Part shown: positions 8,988 to 16,752 of the stretch, piece by piece | Layout of the letters: every line of letters begins with the position of its first letter | How positions within the stretch are numbered: the first letter of the stretch is position 1 | NCBI GenBank assembly: GCA_002337145.1 | Contig: DDFK01000001.1 | Span: 961,501-1,025,500 of the forward strand | Source: Chitinophagaceae bacterium UBA1930 | GTDB taxonomy: Bacteria > Bacteroidota > Bacteroidia > Chitinophagales > Chitinophagaceae | Direction: 5' to 3' | DNA length: 64,000 nucleotides | The notes under the pieces: generated by a model | What the model was told of the DNA's origin: nothing | The model's database searches: none | Seen by the model: the letters and a program-made list of their open reading frames with translations, nothing else | Made by a program: the position numbers and the translations under genes

Positions 8988-9629
8988 ATGTGGAAAGGTT
9001 ATAACAAAAATTTAAATGGAAGGCGAATAAAACGCCGCGAATTGAAAAGACTTACAGGACACTCTTTTGATGAATGGTGTTCACTTACGGGGCTTTTTGT
9101 ATCTCCATTTCCTGAAGACTTTATTTCAAAAGGTCAAATATTAATTCGTGGAGAATATCCCAAATTCAAAATGAGAGCTGAAAATAAAAATGTGAAATTC
9201 GATATAGAGGTTGATTTATTAAATGGAATAATTTTCACAGAAAATTTTTTATTAAGAGATACGGGCAAGAAAAGAGCCACTGCCGCTTTTTCCGAACATT
9301 TGAGAATAGCCACCGCAATGGGATTTATAGAATTACAATGCTTAGCTTATGGTGGCCTTTCTGAACAAAGCAATAAAAAGTATTTTCACGGCTATTACAC
9401 TTGGGCCAAATTTGGCTTTACAATGAGTAAGCTAGACGAGAGAAAATTCATCGAAAAGATGATTTTGGAAAAAAGCGATGATAGATGTTTACAACGCCTT
9501 ATTAGAAATAAGCAAGGGCTTGATATTTGGAAGAGGGTTGGAGATATGTGGCTAGGCCATTTCGATTTGAAAGAAAAATCTATAAATAGAAGAATATGGA
9601 ATCTCTATCTAAAAGGTTGGTTTAATTGA
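8988..9629 (+). CDS. Protein of unknown function coupled to the ion channel, possibly GNAT-like
   Basis: A 213-residue soluble protein whose ATG directly follows the stop codon of the channel gene, which indicates a two-gene unit. Two features resemble the core of acetyltransferase-fold (GNAT) proteins: an RGEYPKFKMRAENK strand region and the HGYYTWAKFGF segment (about 134-144). No acetyl-CoA loop can be pointed to with confidence, so catalysis is not claimed. The AT-rich composition matches the channel gene. The 3' end overlaps the convergent gene at 9609 by 21 bases. A regulatory or sensing partner for the channel is the simplest hypothesis. Confidence 0.6.
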   Translation: MWKGYNKNLNGRRIKRRELKRLTGHSFDEWCSLTGLFVSPFPEDFISKGQILIRGEYPKFKMRAENKNVKFDIEVDLLNGIIFTENFLLRDTGKKRATAAFSEHLRIATAMGFIELQCLAYGGLSEQSNKKYFHGYYTWAKFGFTMSKLDERKFIEKMILEKSDDRCLQRLIRNKQGLDIWKRVGDMWLGHFDLKEKSINRRIWNLYLKGWFN

Positions 9630-9950
9630 ATGAAATTCTGCTGAAACCTTTTTGAATTCTTCTTCAATTTTCTCCATTTTATTCTCAAATTTAATAATGT
9701 ATCTCTTGTCGTCTTTTGAGGCCTCATTAAAAGTTGAAGTATAACCTTTCTCAAGTAAAGAGTGAAGAATCCTCATTTTTTTTGAGAGAATTGATTGCTT
9801 TTCAAATTCGTTAGAAAATTTTATGCTTTTTAAGATATGCACAGTTGGCCACTTAATTCTTAATGTTTTTCCAAGGCTAGTATCAACAGCAACACTAGCT
9901 GAATTGCCCTCCTTTGTCAAAACATTAATATTTGATTTGGTTTTCGCCAT
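9609..9950 (-). CDS. Small basic protein, unknown function
   Basis: A 113-residue soluble protein, lysine-rich, with a strand-like first third (NINVLTKEGNSASVAV) and a helical second half ending in a coiled-coil-like Glu/Lys segment. It converges on the 8988 gene with a 21-base overlap. It has no recognised motif. Size and composition would fit a small DNA-binding or antitoxin-like protein, but there is no direct evidence. AT-rich composition groups it with the neighbouring cargo. Confidence 0.5.
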   Translation of the reverse strand: MAKTKSNINVLTKEGNSASVAVDTSLGKTLRIKWPTVHILKSIKFSNEFEKQSILSKKMRILHSLLEKGYTSTFNEASKDDKRYIIKFENKMEKIEEEFKKVSAEFHSIKPTF

Positions 9951-10045
9951 TACGTAAAGCCCTCCCTTTTTCTATGTAAAGCTAACCTTTTAATTTCTAT
10001 AATTTTTAGATTAATGTTTGAATATTGTTACAATTGCTAATTCTT

Positions 10046-10123
10046 GCGTTAGGGATAGAAGCGGAAAGCCAAGAGGCATGAATGGCGAGGACTTGCAGCG
10101 AATAGCCCGACCGAAGGGAACGC
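10046..10123 (+). repeat. GC-rich structured element with inverted ends, Bacteroidota repeat-like
   Basis: This is a sharply bounded GC-rich island inside AT-rich DNA. It starts GCGTTAGGGATAGAAGCGG, contains AGCCCGACC and ends GGGAACGC, so the two ends (GCGTT/AACGC) can pair. From memory, intergenic sequences of the pattern GTTAGGGAT-GAAGCGG...AGCCCGACC...GGAACGC recur in many Bacteroidota genomes. Their function is unknown to me. The short reading frame across it (10018-10215) is treated as spurious. Confidence 0.4.
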
Positions 10124-10251
10124 TCAAATTTTCTCTCAATACAACAACTTTTGCAGGAAAAAATATGCTTGAAGATTATAACTACACGAATTTTAATAAA
10201 CCTTATCTTTATTGAGGTCGAATTTAAAATTTTGATTTAAAAAATGCTCAA

Positions 10252-11298
10252 ATGGGTATCAACGGTCGCCCAACGCTAGAAGTGTTTTCCTGGGTTGCAG
10301 GAATATTGGGATTTATATTAGCCCTTGCCCTTGCCCTTCCCTCATTTTTGCCAAGTCAACATGAAAAGTCGAGTTCCAAACCTGTGAATTTATTTTTATC
10401 GAAAGGAGAAGCATTTCTAAGAAAAAACGATTTGGACAGTGCCTTATTTTACTTTAATCAAAGTACGATTGAAAACCCAAAAGATGAAGAAGGGTTTTAC
10501 AGCTTAGGGCTTGTTTACATGATGAAGAAAGATTTTCCCATAGCTATTGAAAGCTTTACAAAATCAATAAAACTGCGACCGAAATACGTGGATGCTTTTG
10601 TCAAAAGAGCAACGATTTATTTTGACATGAAAGAATTTGGCATCGCTCTTTCCGATATAAATTCAGCAGCAAAAGTGGAGCCCGATAACGTAGAAGTGCT
10701 AAATTTAAACGGATTAATATTAGACCGACTTAACAACATTGCTGAAGCTAAAGAGAAATTTGAGAAAGCAATAGAACTTGACCCTAACAATCCATCTATA
10801 CATTATAATCTGGCATTAACGAGGGCTCGATATTTTCCTTTTGTTCAAATGATTGGAAGTGCATGGCATAGTAAATTAACTACAGAAGTCCCTAAGATGC
10901 ATGATAGTGCAATCTGGAATTTGAACACCGCAATATCCTATAAGGCAAACTTCACAGACGCCTATTTTGCAAGGGGAAAGATTAAACTTGATAACTACTA
11001 TTTCTATAACTCCTTTGTGTCGCATAAAGCACCTAACACCAATATGTATGATGAAGCAATTACTGACTTTACGCATACTATTGAAATGGATACAAACTTT
11101 TCAGAAGCATATTTTTTCAGAGGGATCGCAAAGAGTTTGAAAGGTGAATCCATATCAGCGTCTGAAGATTTCAAAAAAGCAAAACAAATGGGATTGAAAT
11201 TGGATTCTAAAGTATCAAACATATCGAATTTGTCACATATTGGAAATGATTATTTATCTTCTTACATTTTATACAAAAATCAAGTTGCTAATTTCTAG
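10252..11298 (+). CDS. Membrane-anchored tetratricopeptide repeat (TPR) protein
   Basis: A 348-residue protein with one N-terminal membrane segment (about residues 12-34) followed by four to six TPR units, for example FYSLGLVYMMKKDFPIAIESF and VLNLNGLILDRLNNIAEAKEKF. A non-TPR insertion lies around 200-225. TPRs are protein-interaction scaffolds. The repeat domain may be periplasmic or cytoplasmic, since orientation cannot be fixed from sequence. It is AT-rich cargo between the channel cassette and the defence-like pair, and no enzymatic domain is seen. Confidence 0.78.
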   Translation: MGINGRPTLEVFSWVAGILGFILALALALPSFLPSQHEKSSSKPVNLFLSKGEAFLRKNDLDSALFYFNQSTIENPKDEEGFYSLGLVYMMKKDFPIAIESFTKSIKLRPKYVDAFVKRATIYFDMKEFGIALSDINSAAKVEPDNVEVLNLNGLILDRLNNIAEAKEKFEKAIELDPNNPSIHYNLALTRARYFPFVQMIGSAWHSKLTTEVPKMHDSAIWNLNTAISYKANFTDAYFARGKIKLDNYYFYNSFVSHKAPNTNMYDEAITDFTHTIEMDTNFSEAYFFRGIAKSLKGESISASEDFKKAKQMGLKLDSKVSNISNLSHIGNDYLSSYILYKNQVANF

Positions 11299-11363
11299 AC
11301 TCATATTTTCCTGCTCAATTGGTAATAATTCTTTATCTTTAACTTGGCTCAGCAGGAGCCAGA

Positions 11364-11451
11364 CGCCCACCATCGCAAAACTGTGTCAGTACTGCATTTG
11401 ACTACATTTGAAAACCTTTTATTCTCGCTATTGAGAAGTGGTTGGTGGGCG
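11364..11451. repeat. Inverted repeat in intergenic DNA
   Basis: CGCCCACCA (11364-11372) and its exact complement TGGTGGGCG (11443-11451) flank about 70 bases in the gap between the TPR gene and the YozE-like gene. The right arm is followed by ACATTTTT. It could be a large-loop terminator for the TPR gene or the ends of a small non-coding repeat. No coding frame is seen inside. Confidence 0.35.
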
Positions 11452-11485
11452 ACATTTTTCTAGTGGGAACTAAAATAGTTTTTCA

Positions 11486-12220
11486 ATGGACAATCAGAAA
11501 CATACCCTCGCATTCATCAAACTTCTGGCAAAAAAATATAAAAGGGAAACAGGCGTAAGCCACCTACAAGCATTGGAAGCCATTTCAAGGCAACAGGGAT
11601 ATTCCAACTGGGCTCATTGTCAAAGAGAACTTTCGCAAAAAACTGTTCCTGTCATTAAGCCTAAAGAAGTTTTAGTAATACCACAAATCAGTTTTACGGA
11701 TTGGCTGACCAAGCATAAAAACAGGGATTCACCTTTAGGTGATTTAGCACAAGATATGATGCGAGATAGCACATGGCCTTCATATAACACGCTAGAGGAG
11801 TACGATAATTATTTATATTTTAAAGGGGCATATTTTCGTGCCCATGATGCCTTGAAAAGGGCATGGCGAAGCTATAATGCTTATTTGAAAAGAAAAGCCT
11901 GCCCTGTGATTGATAAGCCGAAATCCAAGAAGTCAACAATTCAACAACATGAGTTGCGTAAAATTGTTTATCTTAAGAATGTTACCCCGCTCCATTCATC
12001 AAAGAGAACTACGGAGCAGTTTGGCATAGGCGATAAGGCGTGGATTTCATGGGACGGTAGTAAGGCGATACCTGTCACCGTTACAAAAGCAGATGAGAGG
12101 AATTACTCTGTAAGGCCAGAGCGTCCTTTAAAGATAGCAGGCAGATCCCAATACTCATTGTTTCTTGACGAAGTACGTAGTACGCCGGAACTCGCTTGCA
12201 TCAATCGGGTTACTTCTTAG
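11486..12220 (+). CDS. Glyoxalase_8-like plus YozE_SAM-like domain protein
   Basis: A 244-residue soluble protein. Residues about 5-50 (SHLQALEAISRQQGYSNWAH) resemble the small helical 'SHSQALELVAR.HGFRDW' domain annotated as Glyoxalase_8, common in plasmid and island proteins. Residues about 68-135 (DWLTKHKNRDSPLGDLAQDM to AWRSYNAYL) match the YozE SAM-like fold with its conserved GDLA core. The remaining C-terminus, WISWDGSKAIPVTVTKAD, is strand-rich. No catalytic residues are evident. A likely accessory gene of the element, with molecular role unknown. Confidence 0.65.
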   Translation: MDNQKHTLAFIKLLAKKYKRETGVSHLQALEAISRQQGYSNWAHCQRELSQKTVPVIKPKEVLVIPQISFTDWLTKHKNRDSPLGDLAQDMMRDSTWPSYNTLEEYDNYLYFKGAYFRAHDALKRAWRSYNAYLKRKACPVIDKPKSKKSTIQQHELRKIVYLKNVTPLHSSKRTTEQFGIGDKAWISWDGSKAIPVTVTKADERNYSVRPERPLKIAGRSQYSLFLDEVRSTPELACINRVTS

Positions 12221-12227
12221 AAATTCC

Positions 12228-12257
12228 AAAAAGCCCCTGAACTCATCGGGGGCTTTT
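12228..12257 (+). terminator. Intrinsic terminator (can work on both strands)
   Basis: A perfect stem AAAAGCCCC (12229-12237) / GGGGCTTTT (12249-12257) follows the YozE-like gene stop by about 10 bases. A/T tracts on both sides would allow termination in either direction. Confidence 0.8.
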
Positions 12258-12391
12258 CAATTCAACTTGGCTGCCATATCTTTTTGCTTGATACGGGCAT
12301 TCATCGGAATGCCTTAGAGGTAAATTCTCTCACTGCAATTCATTAAATTTGGAAAAGGCTATTATGGGTGCTGTCCTAAAAAAAATTTTAA

Positions 12392-14734
12392 ATGATTAAT
12401 GAAAAAACCCTTGAAGCAAGACTGCATAGTGTCTTGGAAAACGTTTTTCCCACATTCAGAGACATGAATGTTATTCATCAACAATCATTTTCCATCAAGT
12501 TTGGGCATCATGCAGTAAAGGTTGATTTGAAAGACCCGTCAACCTACCCCAACAGGGCCATTTTTGACATGCTGCTGACCTGTGCGGGCAAGAACGTGAT
12601 GCTGGTCGAATTAAAAAATGAAGAACTACAATTAGATGAAGAAGATGTTAAGCAAGGCCTATCTTATACACGGCTTATCGAGCAGATGCCCCCTTTGGTA
12701 CTTATCTCCAATGGTCATGACAATCTTTTTTATGACACCTACTCAGCACAGAAACTGGATGTCAAGGAAGTTGATTTCGCATTTATTGAAGCACGTATAA
12801 GGCAGTCCTTTGAGCTGGCAACCAGTGAGTTCAGGAACACGGTCGAACTCTTGTTGAACAAGGAACCTGAACTTGTTGGGAAAGTAATCAGGAAGATTAG
12901 CCAAAGCAATTTGGATATACAATGCGGTGATATTTACGACTTAGACAATCCTATTTGCAAGGAATTTCAAATAGGCCGCCGCCTCGTTCATAGGATGGGC
13001 AAAGCTGTTGAGAAAAAAGGTGAAGTGATTGGCCTGCTCGGCCAAGCATTCTCTGGCAAGACCTGCATACTTTACCAGTTTTTCAGGAACTATGGTTTTC
13101 AAAAAAACAAATATGTCCTGTATGTCGATTTCAAAGAAGCAAGCTTTTCACTTTTTCAGCATCTGGCGAATGAATTTGCGAAGGAAACAAAAGGAACGGT
13201 TTCAAAGGAAAAGATTAGGGAATGGCTTATTTCCATGACTGAAATCAATAAGCAGACGCGGTTCATACTGCTTGTAGATAATTTGAAAAAAAATGTTGCC
13301 AATGAGGTTTTCAACGAGTTCTCAGAATTAATAGAAATGTTCAGGGGAACGAGGCACTCGATTATATATTCCGTGGATGAATGGGGGTATGGTCAGCTTA
13401 AAAAAAGCCCAGATAGAAATTATAGGTCGCTGCTAGGCAAGCTGACCAAAATTTTCCGCATTAAGGATTTAAATGAGAAGGAGTATGAAAGAGTAAACAA
13501 GCAGCTCTATAAAAACGTAAATGCCATTATTCAACATGGCGGCAAATTCTGTTCAGATTATAGAAAGGTGAGAATTTTGAGACGGATAGCATTGTCAGTG
13601 CCTCGTACAAGTTCGCCTATTGAGGGGGGATACCAAAAGATACAATCAGTTGCCAATCTGAAGCTTGTTACGACCATTGCGGCCAACCCTATTTTCACTG
13701 AAGAAATACATTTGGTCTATAGCCAACTTGCAGCAGCATTTGTCATTGACAAAAATGTAAGAAAGAAAAATCCCGACTTGAAATTTGCCGCAATAAGCAA
13801 CCACGCCATATCAAAATTCAGCCTCGAAAAAATTGTTGGCAATGAATACGACAGTATCATTAAAACAGACCTTGTCGTTGAAACAGATATAGCCCTTGGT
13901 AAGAAAGCAGTGCTGCCAAAGCTGGATGAACTTATTACTGTTAATGCCATAGATTACATTTTTAGCATCATCAAATCAAAGTTCGATAAAGAGGAAGATG
14001 CCGACAAAATCTATCGGACATTCATTGATTTCTGTTCACCCTACCCCTCGGGTGACATTGTAGCCCATGGGGTTCTGGAGAAAGTCGGTCAACTTGATGT
14101 TGACCTTTTCAACCATTTCTTATCGTCAATGCTGGAGGAACCACCTGTAGATGAAGCGGTAAAAAAAGGAACCCAAGTAATGGTGTTATTACCTGGTCGT
14201 GATAAACCCATGAGACTGGAATTTGGAAGTGACATGCCAGACTGTGTCCTTATCGCTGAACATTTCCCTTACATGGTTTTAGCTAATCTACTAAGTCGTC
14301 CAATGCTCGGCGAAACGGCAACCGAGGAAACAGGATATGAAGCTTATCTTGAGGTTTTTTATCGCGTTGCATCGGTCCCGCAAATGATTTGCAGGATAGG
14401 CAAAGACTTTGCAGGGTTTAAGGTTCAGCCTATTCCTGAAGTTGGAACATTTCTAGCATTGGAGAATGGGATTATCGATATTGCCACTCATTCAATGTAT
14501 AGTGTCTTTTTGAGGCAACCACAACTGATTGAAGCCCTTTTGCAAAAAGGTAAAGAGGAACTGAACTACCATTTGCTTTGGCGAATTTTAACGGTGGCCT
14601 CTGCTGCCCAAACCATTGTCGATGAAGATATTTCGAGAAGGGCGAGGAGTATTGTTGGGCAGGTTAAAAAAATATTTTTCGAGAAAATTACCGAAACTAT
14701 CGGGATTGATAATCCAAGTGACCTAGTTGGGTAG
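12392..14734 (+). CDS. HsdR-N-type nuclease fused to a STAND-like P-loop NTPase, candidate antiphage protein
   Basis: A 780-residue protein in three parts. Residues 1-115 form a type I restriction HsdR_N-like PD-(D/E)xK nuclease domain: D59 (AIFDMLL), E73-x-K75 (LVELK), and Q88xxxY92, the helper motif typical of this family, then VLISNGHDNLFYD. A P-loop NTPase follows, with Walker A GQAFSGKT (217-224) and Walker B FILLVD (291-296), as in STAND/KAP-like ATPases. The C-terminal half (about 430-780) is helical with no recognised domain and may be the sensor. No methylase or specificity subunit is nearby, so it is not a normal type I restriction enzyme. The architecture recalls Avs-type immune proteins, but family membership is inference. 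Confidence 0.78.
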   Translation: MINEKTLEARLHSVLENVFPTFRDMNVIHQQSFSIKFGHHAVKVDLKDPSTYPNRAIFDMLLTCAGKNVMLVELKNEELQLDEEDVKQGLSYTRLIEQMPPLVLISNGHDNLFYDTYSAQKLDVKEVDFAFIEARIRQSFELATSEFRNTVELLLNKEPELVGKVIRKISQSNLDIQCGDIYDLDNPICKEFQIGRRLVHRMGKAVEKKGEVIGLLGQAFSGKTCILYQFFRNYGFQKNKYVLYVDFKEASFSLFQHLANEFAKETKGTVSKEKIREWLISMTEINKQTRFILLVDNLKKNVANEVFNEFSELIEMFRGTRHSIIYSVDEWGYGQLKKSPDRNYRSLLGKLTKIFRIKDLNEKEYERVNKQLYKNVNAIIQHGGKFCSDYRKVRILRRIALSVPRTSSPIEGGYQKIQSVANLKLVTTIAANPIFTEEIHLVYSQLAAAFVIDKNVRKKNPDLKFAAISNHAISKFSLEKIVGNEYDSIIKTDLVVETDIALGKKAVLPKLDELITVNAIDYIFSIIKSKFDKEEDADKIYRTFIDFCSPYPSGDIVAHGVLEKVGQLDVDLFNHFLSSMLEEPPVDEAVKKGTQVMVLLPGRDKPMRLEFGSDMPDCVLIAEHFPYMVLANLLSRPMLGETATEETGYEAYLEVFYRVASVPQMICRIGKDFAGFKVQPIPEVGTFLALENGIIDIATHSMYSVFLRQPQLIEALLQKGKEELNYHLLWRILTVASAAQTIVDEDISRRARSIVGQVKKIFFEKITETIGIDNPSDLVG

Positions 14735-14751
14735 TATTATTAATTAATACA

Positions 14752-16176
14752 TCAGGAGGCTAGATATTTATAAAAATCATCCATGGAATTAAACGCTTTT
14801 CTATTGCGTATCAAGAACCTCAAAAAAGTAAAAGCAATCTTTTGAAATTGACGAAGCTTTACATGGTCGATTGGTCGTCTTTTTCCGTGATGGACAAATG
14901 CGTCACGGACAGCATAAAAATAATTGCCAAGTTCACCTCCAATTTTAACGTCATCCGCTGCAAGAAGTTTGGGTAGCATATCCGTTTTAAGGATTGTCAA
15001 CCCTTTCCCCTTCTTCAATTTTTCATCAATCAACACAGCCTCAAAATATGCAACAAGCTTAGCTACACGGTCATGCCAATCTATTACTGAAACAATCCTA
15101 CTGAATGTTGTTACGGCATCCCTTACGACAAGACAGTAGTCTGTCTGTGATGCCTCTTTCACGAAGGATGAAAACAGTTCAAGTCCTTCTTCTTTAAGTT
15201 TGTTCTGCATAGCAGCACCAAGTTCTAAAACTGCAACGCCCTGACGGTTTAAAAGCATGAATTCAAGGGTGGACTGTTCAGATGGGTAAGAATGGATGAC
15301 AGTGGATGCTTTCCCTTCATATGCCCTGTATTCAAGGTCAGGCATCGTGTGCTGATTATAAATGCCGTATTCATATAAAAGGCAGCGAAGGGCATCAATG
15401 GCAAATCCTGACTTGGCAAAAGCAATCTCTTTTGCTTTGTCACGCACACCCGAGCCTGTAACCTTAACATAGACGTTCTCTTTGAAACCTTCAAACGGGT
15501 CATTGCTTCCTTCGACTTCTTTGGCTGCCTTCTTGAGTTTTTCTTTTTCTGCTTGAATAAACTCGTCACTAAGAAAAGCTATCTCTATGCCCCCAAACTC
15601 CAAAGAGCCTTCAAGACCTAAAGGAGCAAGCACAAAGTAAAAGGTGTAGTCCCTATTTTCCTTTTCAAAGCATTGCAATAAATACGTGCTTAAAGTTTGT
15701 TCAGCACGCATGTTCTTATGCACATTGATTATCCAATCAAAGGCATGGGTTTCAATGAACTGGAATGTCGCTGACCTATCAAATGGCGGGATGTCAAGGA
15801 GAGGCGATAAACACTCCTTAAATGCACCATAATTGCTTTCTCCAAAACCAACAAAGTTTTCTCCAATAGTATTGAAAGCTGAAATAAGGCTGCCTGTAGG
15901 GTCTTGTTGTGTCAGCTTAAACTCTTGCACTTCGCCTAAATCATATATCAATGGAATGCCCCGGATGTTTTCCGAAGAATTGTTTGATTTAGGCAATGGC
16001 TTTGTTTCAAGCAAGCCAATAAACTTAAAAATATCATCATCTATTTCCGTGAACATTGGTTGAAGGTAAAGTGCTTTGTGAAAGAAAAGAAATCCTTTGG
16101 TCTCGTTATATGAGAATGCTTGTTTATCTTTACACCATAACGGCCCATAGCCGTTCCGACTTGGTACTTCCCTCAC
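14752..16176 (-). CDS. Protein with C-terminal HEPN (Apea-like) RNase domain, candidate defence effector
   Basis: A 474-residue soluble protein. The last 110 residues form a four-helix-type segment containing YAVRDAFVHHG (about 422-431), which supplies the Rx4-6H motif (R424, H429/H430) of HEPN RNases and resembles Apea-like HEPN domains. The first 350 residues are strand-rich and unassigned, which recalls the N-terminal region of ApeA-type abortive infection proteins. The frame opens at a GTG (16176); an ATG at 16056 is a possible alternative. It faces the nuclease-NTPase gene end to end with only 17 bases between stops. RNase activity is a family-based expectation. Confidence 0.7.
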   Translation of the reverse strand: MREVPSRNGYGPLWCKDKQAFSYNETKGFLFFHKALYLQPMFTEIDDDIFKFIGLLETKPLPKSNNSSENIRGIPLIYDLGEVQEFKLTQQDPTGSLISAFNTIGENFVGFGESNYGAFKECLSPLLDIPPFDRSATFQFIETHAFDWIINVHKNMRAEQTLSTYLLQCFEKENRDYTFYFVLAPLGLEGSLEFGGIEIAFLSDEFIQAEKEKLKKAAKEVEGSNDPFEGFKENVYVKVTGSGVRDKAKEIAFAKSGFAIDALRCLLYEYGIYNQHTMPDLEYRAYEGKASTVIHSYPSEQSTLEFMLLNRQGVAVLELGAAMQNKLKEEGLELFSSFVKEASQTDYCLVVRDAVTTFSRIVSVIDWHDRVAKLVAYFEAVLIDEKLKKGKGLTILKTDMLPKLLAADDVKIGGELGNYFYAVRDAFVHHGKRRPIDHVKLRQFQKIAFTFLRFLIRNRKAFNSMDDFYKYLAS

Positions 16177-16233
16177 TTGTTTGAGGTGACAGAAAACCGC
16201 AGATTGCCTTCCCTCTGGATAAGGTATTATTAA

Positions 16234-16368
16234 ATTTTATCATTAAAATTTGTTGCAGAAGATGCTCAAACCGTCATTCAGACGGGAATGCCGCAGGATA
16301 TTACTGCTGTGCCTTCCTTACTTGAAAACGATTGGTGCTTTGCTGACGATAGCGGTTCAACTAAGTAA
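16234..16368 (+). pseudogene. Possible 3' remnant of a lost gene
   Basis: A 44-codon open frame without an upstream ATG reads like a protein C-terminus (TGMPQDITAVPSLLENDW...DDSGSTK) and is followed 28 bases later by a perfect terminator. Nothing else on the plus strand explains that terminator. The simplest reading is a gene whose 5' part was replaced when the cargo to the left arrived. It may also be chance. Confidence 0.28.
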
Positions 16369-16396
16369 GCTATGGCATGCACACTAAGACCTATTG

Positions 16397-16423
16397 CCGC
16401 CAGCTTCGTTGCTGGCGGTTTTG
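16397..16423 (+). terminator. Intrinsic terminator
   Basis: Perfect stem CCGCCAGC (16397-16404) / GCTGGCGG (16411-16418) with a six-base loop, followed by TTTTGCTT. It is oriented to end plus-strand transcription coming from the region of the possible remnant at 16234-16368 and would insulate the integrase promoter. Confidence 0.75.
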
Positions 16424-16752
16424 CTTGCGTTGATATACGACTTAGTCGCCTGTTCAAAACTTTCCCCTATGCTTATTTTTTAGGGGTACAAGAAGGGGTA
16501 TATTAGAAAGCTGTAATCGGATTTTATAAATTAATTCAACAGGTTCAAGAAGAAAATCAAATCCTATCATCGGCACCATTTTCCCTTTTCCCAACATCCA
16601 CCAAGATTGACCAAACGCTCAAAAAAGCTTATAAAATAAGCGTTTTGTGCATCTATCCTGTTCACGGCTATTCGCTCAAAACCTCCCATAGCCGCCACAT
16701 TTAGGGGTACATATGGGGGTATCAAACACAGTCCAGGAAAGCTTATACCCCC

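Larger units (their letters stand above)
16177..16752. other. Integrase upstream region with arm-type sites
   Basis: This non-coding stretch lies between the HEPN gene and the integrase. It holds a possible gene remnant (16234-16368), a terminator (16397-16423) and two clusters of TTAGGGGTACA...GGGGTAT (about 16479-16503 and 16701-16720), plus an inverted ACCCCCAT just before the integrase ATG. GGGGTAC direct repeats upstream of P4-type integrase genes are typical arm-type binding sites. No tRNA fragment is seen here, so an attachment core cannot be placed. Confidence 0.5.

Noticed and set aside
10018..10215. 65-codon frame with a TTG start
   Set aside because: It is read across the GC-rich structured element, lacks an ATG and a ribosome site, and has a chance-like composition.
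12392..14734. Reading the nuclease-NTPase gene as a type I restriction HsdR subunit
   Set aside because: It lacks the SF2 helicase translocase domain and no hsdM or hsdS is nearby; only the N-terminal nuclease domain is shared.
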